From: Pristionchus mayeri
Taxonomy: Eukaryota; Nematoda; Chromadorea; Rhabditida; Neodiplogasteridae
Assembly (NCBI GenBank): GCA_036245805.1
Contig: BTRK01000006.1
Span: 5,435,613-5,499,612 of the forward strand
Reading direction: 5' to 3'
Length of the DNA: 64,000 bases
In this document: in pieces, positions 11,115 to 22,348 of the stretch
Numbering within the stretch: position 1 is the first letter of the stretch
Layout: each line of letters starts with the position of its first letter
Notes under the pieces: model-generated
What the model saw: the letters and a program-made list of their open reading frames with translations, nothing else
Told to the model about the DNA's origin: nothing
Databases searched by the model: none
Made by a program: the position numbers and the translations under genes

Positions 11115-12136
11115 CGACAAAACGGCAACGAGCCATAACACCACTCAGAATCATTCCACATTTCTCGGGTCGGCACCAATCGATAGCTAATGATCTGATC
11201 TATCCATTCTACATCTGATCTTTGATCTTTGGTCAACTGACGACAAAACGGCAACGAGCCATAACATCACTCAAAATCATCCCACAGCTCTCGGATCGGT
11301 ACCAATCGATTGCTAATGATCTGATCTATCCATTCTACATCTGATCTTTGATCTTTGGTCAAATGACGACAAAACGGCAACGAGCCATAACAGCACTCAA
11401 AATCATCCCACAGCTCTCGCATCGGTATCAATCGATTGCTAATGATCTGATCTATCCATTCTACATCTGATCTTTGATCTTTGGTCAACTGACGACAAAA
11501 CGGCAACGAGCCATAACATCACTCAAAATCATCCCACAGCTCTCGGATCGGTACCAATCGATTGCTCATGATCTGATCTATCCATTCTGCATCTGATCTT
11601 TGATCTTTGGTCAACTGACGACAAAACGGCAACGAGCCATAACATCACTCAAAATCATCCCACAGCTCTCGGATCGGTGCCAATCGATTGCTAATGATCT
11701 GATCTATCCATTCTACATCTGATCTTTGATCTTTGGTCAACTGACGACAAAACGGCAACGAGCCATAACATCACTCAAAATCATCCCACAGCTCTCGGAT
11801 CGGTACCAATCGATTTCTAATGATCTGATCTATCCATTCTACATCTGATCTTTGATCTTTGGTCAAATGACGACAAAACGGCAACGAGCCATAACAGCAC
11901 TCAAAATCATCCCACAGCTCTCGCATCGGTATCAATCGATTGCTAATGATCTGATCTACCCATTCTACATCTCATCTTTGATCTTTGGTCAACTGACGAC
12001 AAAACGGCAACGAGCCATAACATCACTCAAAATCATCCCACAGCTCTCGGATCGGTACCAATCGATTGCTAATGATCTGATCTATCCATTCTACATCTGA
12101 TCTTTGATCTTTGGTCAACTGACGACAAAACGGCAA
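11115..12136 (+). repeat. 126-bp tandem array, left MULE arm
   Basis: CGACAAAACGGCAACGAGCC begins at 11115, 11241, 11367, 11493, 11619, 11745, 11871 and 11997, with a partial ninth at 12123. Spacing is exactly 126 in every case. Units differ by only a few substitutions. Because 126 is divisible by three, frames stay open across units; these open frames are a by-product, not genes. Each unit contains repeated GATC-rich phrases (CTGATCTTTGATCTTTGG). Confidence 0.95.
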
Positions 12137-12217
12137 TAATTCCGAGTAATATGCAAGCTTGCACATGAGCGTGCTTTTTACTCTTCCCCCTTTTCGAGTT
12201 GTTTTTTGATCTATATA

Positions 12218-12558
12218 CACAGCATTCTGACTCGACAGAAATGGGAGCTGAGTCGAACTGCAATGAGTATACTTGAAATCCTTCTGAAACATAAAATCTC
12301 CCTCCGTGAATCGCCCTCGGTGAACGGAACAGACTAGGCTGATTTGTGTTTCACTTCAACTATGAGACGCAAAAGTGTTCAGAGTGATCGGGCATTGTTT
12401 TTTAAATTGGGGGCATTGTTTTATGTTTCAGAGGATTCCCAAATATTCAAGATCTTTCAAACAGCCTATTTGCAGTTCGGGTTTTCGCGGGAAAATTCAA
12501 AATATTAATCCCTTTGTCTACCCTTATCTGGAGAGAACAATGGGCTCAGAACGCTGTG
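12218..12558. mobile_element. CACAGC-ended MITE, copy 1 (nested in MULE)
   Basis: A 341-bp element with termini CACAGCATTCTGA and, inverted, CACAGCGTTCTGA, flanked on both sides by TATA (12214-12217 and 12559-12562). Copy 2 at 17321-17649 has a different 4-bp duplication. A CAC- terminus with a 4-bp duplication suggests a Chapaev/CMC-type parent transposase. No coding capacity. Confidence 0.85.
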
Positions 12559-12787
12559 TATATGTTCGTAGAATATTTTGCTTAAAACAATTACACATTT
12601 CCTGGTCTTAATTTATTTGTATAACACTTCTCGGATTATCAAAGAGTAAATGGGATGAAAATGATGCATTAGTTCTTCTGATTCAACATCAAAACAATAT
12701 AAATTTCGAACATAATTTCACAAAATATCTTCCTATTTACTCTAGTATATGCGCAACTTCAAAATTATGAATAATGTGGAAATGACT

Positions 12788-14710
12788 TCAGAATGGAGTG
12801 CAAATATGGGTTGACAATGCAATAATATGGTCTACGATGGATTGACCCATGCGGCCATTTGAGACAGCGTTGTATCTACGCGTATGGCGTCTAGTCACCT
12901 GGTCACTTTGCGGGTATGCCTGAGCAATTGTGAGCTGCTGCAGCCTGGCCGTTTCATGCTTGGCAGTGTATACTTTATCATGTTCGAGTAGAATTGCCGC
13001 CACTTTTTGAGCAGCTGAATCCGCTGGGGCAGACTACAAGAAAAAAATGTTAAAAAATCCACGACTATGCCTTACCTGCAGCTTACTGTTGAATGACTCA
13101 ATTGTAGAGTTTCCAATCTGCATTTTCGCAAGAACTCGATCATGAATTGACCATGTTTGGGGGGGATACATCGGAGAAACCCGTACACCATTGGGAGCCT
13201 TCACCCCAACATAGGTTCTTTCGAAATATTCGTACAGATTTGCAAAAATTAAAAAAAAACCCCACAATACGTTCCCTACTTACCCTCGACCTTGACATAT
13301 CTAGCAGCCGAAATTATAGGATAAAAATAATCTAGCGCTTCATTTTTCAATTCTTCGAAGTACGAAGGAATATCGTTCGCATGGACAAGGCTCAACGCCA
13401 TGAGGCCTTTGAAGTATCGCTTTGTCTTGGGCGCACTATAGAAAACGGTCAGTTTCAAAGACTGAAATAAATTCGATAACGTTCATGTTCAACTAATAGT
13501 TCTAACTTGAATTTTGCGGAAAACTGCCTGGTAGAGATGAAATGCACAACGAGAAATTGCAGTGGTGGGGAAAACGTTAAGGAATCCACTCGACAATGCA
13601 TTCTCAAAATCTAAAGCAAGCACTCAAATTAGCTGCCAAATAAGCATATACTAACCACAAGAAAGAGTCAACGGCGAGGGAACGCCTTGTGCATTCAACC
13701 ATGCTTATACATTCTCATATGTCGCTGTCGTCTTCGAGGAAAGAAAGGCATACAGGCAAGGGGTGAGAAGGTGATCTTCCTAATTAGTTCAAAATAAATA
13801 TCTAGGAAAAGAATTTCAAAATGCAACCTGTACTCCCACAATGAGGATCTGTGCAAAATCGTGTGGAGCTGCGAAGAAGGTGCCGTCAGCGCTCCAATCG
13901 GGCACTGTGCGAAGCAGTCTCAGGCCTATAAAAAGATTAAATAAATTTCATAATAATATTATTTTCAAAGAATATATTATGGGGAAGCAAAAAACTACCT
14001 GCATCACTGAGTAGAATTTTGTGCGCTCCCGCATCCCCTTTGCGAAATAGATGACAATTATCTTCTCGAAGGAATGTAATATCTGTAAGAGTTTAATGAA
14101 TCACAGCAATTGAATTTCCTTGCTCGAGTTATTAAAAAGGTAAGGCTTATGAGATGATCAACCTACCGAATTTGGATGCGTCTTATGTAGCAGGCCAGAC
14201 TTTGATCCCCCGGACTTCCTCACTTCTCTGTACCGATCTGATAATTGCCGGTGCATTTAAATGGGGCTTCAGGTGCGGCGGCGCATTGATGACATTGCTT
14301 TTGATCACATCGGCAGTAGATATTCCGATTTTTCTGTCATCTTGTGCCTTCTTGCGTACATTCCAAATCTGAAAACGAGTATTTCCGCAAGGAAATATGT
14401 AAATTAAAATAAATATTACCTTGTCTCCGTGATCTGGCGGAAGATGAACCGGCTTATGGTCATTGTAGATTGTTAATTTCCCGTTGATCATCTTTGCCTT
14501 GCCGGCGCATTTGTACGTCAAGCATCTTAAATCTTTCGTTAAAAGAATACTCTGAACCATTCCATTCTTAAGACACGGACAAAAATAGAAGGTATATAAT
14601 TACCGGTACAGCTGCTGCCCGCTTTTATCGACATGATATTTTCGATATTCGAATCCTCCATCGTCATAAACGATCAATTTGCCCTTGTTGCTAACAGACG
14701 CAGTAGCCAT
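12788..14710 (-). pseudogene. FLYWCH-type MULE transposase, ten exons, inactivated
   Basis: Exons (minus strand): 14710-14604, 14525-14420, 14368-14167, 14082-13999, 13925-13828, 13779-13656, 13610-13507, 13461-13284, 13239-13076 and 13033-12788. All phases join, for about 470 codons. Exons 1-2 form a FLYWCH zinc finger (GFEYRKYHVD, LYRCLTYKC, DHKPVHL). The DDE core follows with DGTFFAAP (catalytic-type Asp), DFENAL, RCAFHLYQ (the C-x2-H of MULEs), YFERTYVG and NSTIESFN. Lesions: in-frame stops at 14183-14185 and 13705-13707, and an acceptor before 13239 reading AA instead of AG. Such enzymes excise and insert the element by cutting at the TIRs. Otherwise the gene is remarkably complete, so inactivation is recent. 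Confidence 0.9.
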
Positions 14711-15011
14711 CGTGATTACCTTTAAATTAAATATGAATAATTAAAAGTATAAAAAAAATCAAAATAGCAAACACAAATACAACTAAATTCGACATATGTT
14801 CAATGTGAAACAAGTTAAAACGTGTTTTGGAATCGATCGAGTCGATCGATATGCACTTGGCTACACAGTAACCTCAACAAACGTGCTCAAATAAAAAAAA
14901 ATGCAAGAACATTTTTCTTTATATATCACCAAATATATTGTTCATTTTGCTCGACATTGGTAATAAATGAGAGGAATCTTGTTTTCATTACATTAACTCA
15001 ATTATGTCTCG

Positions 15012-15655
15012 TTGCCGTTTTGTCGTCAGTTGACCAAAGATCAAAGATCAGATGTAGAATGGATAGATCAGATCATTAGCAATCGATTGGTGCCGATCCG
15101 AGAGCTGTGGGATGATTCTGAGTGATGTTATGGCTCGTTGCCGTTTTGTCGTCAGTTGACCAAAGATCAAAGATCAGATGTCGAATGGATAGATCAGATC
15201 ATTAGCTATCGATTGGTGCCGATCCGAGAGCTGTGGGATGATTTTGAGTGATGTTATGGTTCGTTGCCGTTTTGTCGTCAGTTGACCAAAGATCAAAGAT
15301 CAGATGTAGAATGGATAGATCAGATCATTAGCTATCGATTGGTGCCGATCCGAGAGCTGTGGGATGATTTTGAGTGATGTTATGGCTCGTTGCCGTTTTG
15401 TCGTCAGTTGACCAAAGATCAAAGATCAGATGTAGAATGGATAGATCAGATCATTAGCTATCGATCGGTGCCGATCCGAGAGCTGTGGGATGATTTTGAG
15501 TGATGTTATGGCTCGTTGCCGTTTTGTCGTCAGTTGACCAAAGATCAAAGATCAGATGTAGAATGGGTAGATCAGATCATTAGCAATCGATTGATACCGA
15601 TCCGAGAGCTGTGGGATGATTTTGAGTGATGTTATGGCTCGTTGCCGTTTTGTCG
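15012..15655 (-). repeat. 126-bp tandem array, right MULE arm
   Basis: The same unit as the left array, in inverted orientation. The phrase GTTGCCGTTTTGTCG ends at 15025, 15151, 15277, 15403, 15529 and 15655 (spacing exactly 126), giving five units. The right arm is shorter than the left, so the two arms change copy number independently. Confidence 0.95.
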
Positions 15656-15826
15656 TCGACTCCCAAAAGATCAAAGATCATGTTATTGATAATAACGGGG
15701 AAAATACACTGATAAGATACAGACCACTCCCGATGTTCTAGGACAACTCCCCATTGAGTTATGATCCGTTGCCGTTTTGTCGCTTGCCGTTATGTCGTTG
15801 CCGTTTTGTCACCCCCCCCCCCCCCC

Positions 15827-17320
15827 TTTGCTTCGCTTTCTCGCTCTTTTTCGCTCTTTGTCTCCAATTATATACCATTACACTTTCAAATCAGAGAGTG
15901 TTCACTGAATACTACACTGGCTGACTGCTTCTTTCCACCCTATCCCCTTCCTTTGTACAGCAGGAACACGATCTCCGCCCAATCGGCCACAATGCCTCTG
16001 TCTCTATTCCGCGCGCGCTCTCTCATCAGGGGGTTGTCTCGTGTGCGACCTTGAGCTGGCAAGAGCCGGACAGTTTCGCTTTCGCCTCTATCGAATTCCA
16101 TGAATAAGTGGCGAGAAAGGAAGCAGGGAGTGAGTACGCATTATAGTCAATTTTGCAAAAAAAAATGTTGTTAACTAGGCCGGTTCGATACAACTAGGGT
16201 CCGAAAATGAATATCATCGGGCGTCATTTCTGGATTTATATGAATGAATCGAGCTTGCTTAGCTGAGTCATCAAGGAAAGCCAATTCGAAATTCGCGTAC
16301 TTGTTTCAACCGTTTTATTGATGAGAGAGCATATTGACTGGAAAGAACGTGGTATCGTTTCTCAAACTCTGCAAAAGCGATCACACGTAAAATTGATGCC
16401 AGTCTCAGGTAGGCGAAATGTGAGCGAGCTGCAGCATCGACTCAGTGTGAACACGTGACGCGATTTAAGAATTTGAGAAGCACTGCCCGAACTGTAAGAG
16501 TTGGATACTGTGGAGTAAGGGTACTGCAATAGGTACTATAGATCGGTCTACGGAACTGTTGTCATACGATATCAAATGAAATGCCGATAGTTAGCCTTAG
16601 TTTAGGGAGGGGAAAATACGGGTGGAATACTGCATATGGTGTTGTAGGAGAACGGAGTATTGCACTCAGTTCGTTTACAGGCGATACATGATTTTGTTCG
16701 ATAGGTTAATGTAGTAGGTAGAGTACTGTAAGAAACCTATCCCATTTATAGTCGAAAGGCGTCGACTCGAATCAGGGACTGCAGGTTGTCTCGCCGTTGA
16801 CGCTCCGCGAGGATCGCTGCTAAAATGGTACGGTGCGGATACGGTATCCCGAGGGTACTGTAGCCAATGTCATTGCGCTTTGTTTTACGCCAATTGGTAC
16901 CCAAGAATACTGTAGATTTCTGAGGCGATTACGGTGGACAAGGTACTGTAATCGAGGGTACGGTTCCATGATCTTTGATCTCTCTCTTCAGATGCAGTCT
17001 CTCGCTAGACGTGCGCGCCAGTCAAGCACATCGATCAGTGCATTGTAGGGGAGAACGCTGATCTTTGATCTTTGGCATTTGACGGTTAATTTCTTCGAAT
17101 TCTGCTCGCTGGACTCTTCTCCCCCCCCTCAGTGCACATGCGCAAAAACTTGTCTGAACCAGTATTCACAGTAACTGTAGAGCACTTTAAAATACAGTAT
17201 TCTGCCTATCTACCCTGATTCGGCGAATCAGGCGCGGGCCTGAGAGTTTCGAGCAGTCGTCACTTCCTCGTCGGCGTGCTTTCCTCCAGCAGCGGATGCG
17301 CACCCGAGACGAACCCCAAG
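15827..17320. other. No supported gene
   Basis: MULE right flank. Many TACTGTAG/GGTACGGT phrases between 16500 and 17000. One weak exon candidate lies at 16992-17048 (after CTTCAG, about 18 codons ending in TAG), but no partner exon was found. GATCTTTGATCTTT, which also occurs in the MULE repeat unit, recurs near 17061. Confidence 0.35.
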
Positions 17321-17649
17321 CACAGCGTTCTGACCCCATTGTTCTATCCAGATAAGGGTAGACAAAGGGATTAATATTTTGAATTTTCCCGCGAGAACCC
17401 AAACTGCAAATAGACTGCTTGAAAGCTCTTCGATATTTGAGAATCCTCTGAAACATAAAACAATGCCCCCAATTTGATCATTCTGGGCACTTTTGCTTCT
17501 CATAGTTGGAGTGAAACACAAATCAGTCTGCTCAGTTCCGTTAACCGAGAGGGCGATTCACGGAGGTAGATTTTATGTTTCAGAAGGCTTTCAAGTATAC
17601 TAATTGCAGTTCGACTCGGCTGCCTTTTCTGTCGAGTCAGAATGCTGTG
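17321..17649. mobile_element. CACAGC-ended MITE, copy 2
   Basis: A 329-bp inverted copy of 12218-12558, with termini CACAGCGTTCTGA and CACAGCATTCTGA, flanked by CAAG on both sides. With one duplication removed, the surrounding target reads as GC-rich sequence between a CCTCCAG acceptor-like and a GTGAGG donor-like signal, so the insertion may lie in an old exon. Confidence 0.85.
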
Positions 17650-17829
17650 CAAGGAGACGCCCGAATCGGTGAGGAGTAGAAGGGGTATTGTAGTTCTTTC
17701 GGAGTGCGGCATCAGGAGACGGGTACGATAGGTTCTGTGGTTATACGGTATATGGCAGAGGGGGATACTGTAAATTTCGAATGATATCGCAGTTTTCTAC
17801 AGTACCCTACGGCATGTCTTCCCACCAGA

Positions 17830-18692
17830 ATATGAGCCCGTTTGAATCGAGCAAGATCCGGCAGAGCCAAAAAGTGTCAATTCTTTATAAGTTTGTGTTT
17901 TGGGGTAATCGAATGTGCTGAAAACGATGGGCATACTCATTTTTCACCCAAAGCCTTCGTTGGCTTCAGACGTCGTCACGTCGAAAACAGATCTTCGCCT
18001 ATATCGTCACTCCGGAAGGTGCTAAAATTACGTGAGTAAGGTTCCCTGGGTGAAATTTGATGCTGATTACAGCAATCTACTTCATTTCTCATGATTTATT
18101 AAAATACATTTAAAAAATTCAACTTTTCTCCAAGTCAAATGCGTGCTTAGCGAGTTGCATGGTTGGAATCGCCGTGAAGGGTTTCAGAAGCTCTATTTTC
18201 GTCCATTTTGAGGCCGGGATTCCGACAAATTGAAAGCATTTAGTGAGACGAAATCTGGAGAAAACAGGAGAAACTACACTTCCTCTCCCCTCACCCTCCC
18301 CTCTATCCCCTCTGGTGGTTCACGAGCCCATTGCCAGGACCGCCAGAGGGAGGGATTGAAAGGAGAGGGGAGAGGAAGTGTCGTTTTCTCCAGATTTCGT
18401 CTCACTAAATGCTTTCAATTTTCGGAGTCCCGGCCTCAAAATGGACGAAAATAGAGATTCTGAATCCTCTCGTAACGGCGATTCCAACCATTTAATTCGC
18501 TAAGCACGCATTTGACTTGGAGAAAAGATGAATTTTTAAAATTTATTTTAATAAATCATGAAAAAATAAGTAGATAGCCGTAATCAGCATCAAATTCTAC
18601 CCAGGGAACCTTACTCACGTAATTTTAGCACCTTCCGGAGCGGCGATTTATCAATTCGGATCTGCTCGATCCTTAGACAAACGGGCTCATAT
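17830..18692. mobile_element. Foldback element, about 860 bp
   Basis: Two ~400-base arms in inverted orientation: ATATGAGCCCG at 17830 mirrors CGGGCTCATAT ending at 18692. Shared inner blocks include ACGAAATCTGGAGAAAAC and ATTTTCGTCCATTTTGAG. The arms meet near 18325 around a GGTGGTTC/GACCGCC stem. No transposase; a single strand could fold into one long hairpin. The right end abuts the next element. Confidence 0.85.
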
Positions 18693-18693
18693 A

Positions 18694-20456
18694 CAGTCGC
18701 GCCGGAAAGTCACCGGGCACTTTTTGAATTTGTTGTAACTTTTTGTCCCGGAAAGGCACCATACTGGTACTACGGTATGATGTACCAAATTCGTCGGACA
18801 TTATGGTCATATGACATGACGTCATTGCTAAGTTATTGCGTAGTGATAACGCAATCAATCGGCACTAATTCAATAACAATATAATATTTATCTGTTATCG
18901 CTTTCTGGGCGCAGATCAAGATGTGGGGTCAGAAAAGGTCGTTCTTCTCATTTCAAGATGGTCATTTGCGGTGTGCTTGCGAGAGGATGTTGGATTGCAT
19001 TGCATAGATAGAATCTCACTATAGGTCGTAAACGAAGCCTTGCGTGTTCTAGAATCTTCTCTGCACGAATCCGCCAGACTCGATGATCAATCTTTCAACG
19101 AGATGATCGAGTCGAGATTCTGAAGGACCAAACATCTTAGTAGGTCATACCCATCACACGGTGACCACTCCGGCTTGGATGGGGATTTTCTTTTCTTGAT
19201 GAGTCGAAGGCGGAAGCGAGGGGTATTAGGGGAAACCAATCCAAATCAGAGAGAAAAGGGAGAGGGACCGCTCGCGACGACTAACAAGGAATAGCACTAT
19301 TTCAAAACGGCATTATTCTTAGATAGATTTTTTCCTGCTGGCCAAACTTTCTGAGGTTGGAGTTATGACTGAGGTCCATCCAGAAAAAAAATTTGAAGTT
19401 GTTGAGCGGTCGCACGTTGGCTGCAGCCGTGCTGCAAAAACAGGGTCCGAAATTCAGATCTCGGCTTCTAGGCTAGCTAGAGACTCGTTCCAAGCATCAA
19501 AATGATCGTAATCACAATTCAAGGTAATCCAGAGAATATGAAAATGTTTGCTCAACATTTGCCCTCAGGGCACCAAAAAATTACCTTTTTGAATGCTCAT
19601 TTTTTGGACATTCATAACTTCGTGGATAGTTTCTGGAAAAATCTGGTTTTTATGTGATAATGTTCAAAATGTATTAAAGATATGATGCCCAACTTTTTAG
19701 AGTGTTTGGATAACTTTCCTTTCCGCGGCGACCGTTTTTCGGAGAGATACTCGGGTCGGGAAACACCTTCTTTACGCACTCTCGTCGTCTGCACTCTCTC
19801 GCCCATAGGGGTAAACATGGCGTTTCCCGACCCGAGTATCCCTCCGAAAAACGGTCGCCGCGGGCAGAAAAACGCTCTAAAAAGTTGGGTTTCATATCTT
19901 TAATACATTTTGAACATTCTCATATAAAAACCAGATTTTTACCTACCTTCCCCTAAAAGTTATGAATGCCCAAAAAATGACCATGCAAAAAAGTTATTTT
20001 TTGTGCCCTGAGAGCAAATGTTGACCAAAAATTTTAATATTCTCATGATCATCTGGAATTATGATTACGATCATTTTGATACTTGGAACGAGTCTCTAGC
20101 TTGCCTGGAAGCCGAGTTCTGAATTTCAGACCGTGTTTTTGTAGCATGGCTGCAGCAAATGTACGACCGAGCAGCACCTTCAAAAATTTATTCTGGGTAG
20201 GCCTCGGTCATATCTCCAACCTCGGAAAGTTTGGCCAGCAGGAAAAAATCTATGTAAGAATAATGCCGCTTTGAAAAAGTGCAGATTGATTGCGTTATCA
20301 CTACGCAATAATTTAGCAATGACGCCATGTCATATTATCATGACCATAATGTCCGATGAATTTGGTACATCATACCTTAGTACCAGTATGATGCCTTTCC
20401 GGGGCAAAAAGTTGCAACAAATTCAAAAAGTGCCCGGTGACTTTCCGGCGCGACTG
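18694..20456. mobile_element. Tc1/mariner-type foldback element, copy 1 (with insertion)
   Basis: Termini CAGTCGCGCCGGAAAGTC are inverted and flanked by TA (18692-18693 and 20457-20458). The arms are nearly the whole element: left 18694-18866 plus 19299-19770, right 19780-20456, meeting near 19775 (GCCCATAGGGG). No transposase frame. Related copies: 32114-33442, and a truncated one ending at 23312. Confidence 0.85.
18867..19293. mobile_element. Unclassified 427-bp insertion in a foldback arm
   Basis: Interrupts the left arm of the Tc1-type foldback; the right arm lacks it. GCACT occurs on both sides (18862-18866 and 19294-19298), as a 5-bp target duplication would. The insert has no clear terminal inverted repeats and no coding frame. 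It contains a short local inverted repeat around GATCGAGTCGAGATTC. Confidence 0.55.
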
Positions 20457-20458
20457 TA

Positions 20459-22348
20459 TGTTTCACTGTATGAGTGAGAAAGCGTGAAATATCTTCGTTA
20501 CTGTAGGAGTACGGCATCCTACCGCACCCCTTGCAGCGCTTCACTGACGTTCGTCTCTTCTCTGCTACTATAGATCGGGGAATGCGCACCATCGGACCGA
20601 CACCCGACTTCTCTGATCTTTGATATCTGGCGTCGTGATTCCCTGACTCCGCCTCTTCACCCTGAACCGTACATGTGAGCTCTGTCCCTATCACTTCATG
20701 ATGAAGTGTACTCAACTAGATCAATTATTGTGAAGGTATAAGTGATATTTAAACGAAGATAAAGAAAAAATAAATAAATATGATTTGAAATTTTGCACAC
20801 TTGACTCATTGAACTGATATGACCCAGCGAACCACTGGAGAGCTTGCACTACACCACGATGGGCGGGGCTTAGAGAAATAGGATGATGCTCGTTAAAAAT
20901 GGAATTTAATGCAATTCTAGTGACGCTATCCTTTTTCCGCATCGTCGATAACCCCGTCCCATATAATAACAGAATTTTAGATAAATTTTGAAATTTTGAG
21001 TGGAGGACCCTAAATCAGCGTTTTGATGCAAACGGAAAACACCGGATCACGTATGCGCGCCTCTGAACCTGAGCCAGCCGAAAGGTCACAAGGTTATACC
21101 GATGCAAGGAAACGAATTTTGGAGTCAAGTATATTTTTTAAATTTGTGAACGGTCGGTCTTCACGAGCGAAATATAGTGAACAAGTTGAAAAACACAATA
21201 CGAATTAATACGAATTTTTACAAAAATGACTTGGATACGGTAGAGAGTACAGAAAATGGCCACGATCCGAACAGACATGACGACATCACTTTTTCGCATT
21301 TTTCTCAATTTTTTTCAAATAAGCTCGGGTTTTTTGTGTTGTTACTCGTTAGATACCACGCTTGCGCACTTGTTCCCGAAGTTTCAGCTCCGTACCTGCC
21401 CCTGGGTCGAAAAAGCTTACGGTTTTAGGTAAGTATGTAATTTGAGTTGATATGATGCATGTCTTTTCATTCTGTAAACTCTCGATCGAATGACGAGAGA
21501 GTGTGCAGAATGAAAAGTCAGTGGATACGTTTCTCGAATTTTATACTCAACACAGTATCCCTTCATGCTGAGTGATGTATCATCCATCATTCGTGCAGTG
21601 TGAGTCAGATTGAAATCGGAATACAGTACATGCTAATCGCCTTGCCCATATGCAGCCGCGGCGGGCCGCCGCGGATCGATTTTGCGGGAAAATGAGTAAA
21701 GTTCATGCAATGAATTGTTCATTTTTGAATTCCTCATGCGATTTCGTATCGGAATCACTATCGTCCCGAATTAAAATTCCGCTACGAATGACTCGATGTT
21801 TGCGATTGTAACAAACATTTTGTTACAAAATTTGGTAACACTCAAAACACACTTTCATGGGTCATGTTTATATTCATTCGATGTGCAATCGTCGACTCTC
21901 TTATCACATATCACTCAAAAAAATTAAAAATCAATATTTTAGCCGATATTTATTTTTTTAAAATAAAGTCACTTTGCGATTGTCCTGGGAAACATTTTGC
22001 AGCACTTGGGCCCGTCTTGGCCTATGAATTTTTTTTATTCGCGAAATTGCCGCGTCACCCCTCGGTTTCTCATGTTTATGTTGCCATTTTTACTTGTTTT
22101 GTGTTTCAGGGTTCTTCTAAAATTCGAATAGATGTTATGCGGAGTAAAAGAAGACCTCCTTCAAGAGGAGGACCACTTGAGTATGGTAAGTAAAGTTTTC
22201 CCTTAATTTTTCCTCTGTTTTCGATAAATTTTTGCCGTTTTTTTCTTTCCAATTATTTATTAATTAATGCCAAAATGCTGTCAGTTCGTTGTTCAGGCGT
22301 CCTCTAGGCGACCAGAAAGCAGTCTTTCATCAGTTCATCGTCAGCGAA
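20459..22348. other. No supported gene
   Basis: Upstream flank of the DEAD-box fragment. A 36-bp inverted phrase (GCATGTCTTTTCATTCTG / CAGAATGAAAAGTC) lies at 21450-21520. A possible upstream exon (about 22110-22185, after TTTCAG, Arg/Pro/Gly-rich, ending at GTAAGT) does not join in phase to the exon at 22349, so it is left unassigned. Confidence 0.35.

Larger units (their letters stand above)
10909..15826 (-). mobile_element. Mutator-like transposon (MULE) with FLYWCH transposase and tandem-repeat TIRs
   Basis: A ~4.9-kb element. Both outer ends carry a G/C homopolymer run followed by TGACAAAACGGCAACGACA, in inverted orientation, and share a ~100-bp block containing GATCATAACTCAATGGGG. Inward of this come arrays of a 126-bp repeat in opposite orientations (8 units left, 5 right), then a single transposase gene on the minus strand (12788-14710). 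The left half also carries a nested MITE (12218-12558). MULEs usually make 8-11-bp target duplications; none could be identified because of the homopolymer runs. Confidence 0.88.

Noticed and set aside
11267..12292. Open frames of about 80 codons across the 126-bp arrays on both strands
   Set aside because: The period is divisible by three, so any stop-free frame in one unit stays open in all. Frames exist on both strands, and nothing resembles a protein domain.
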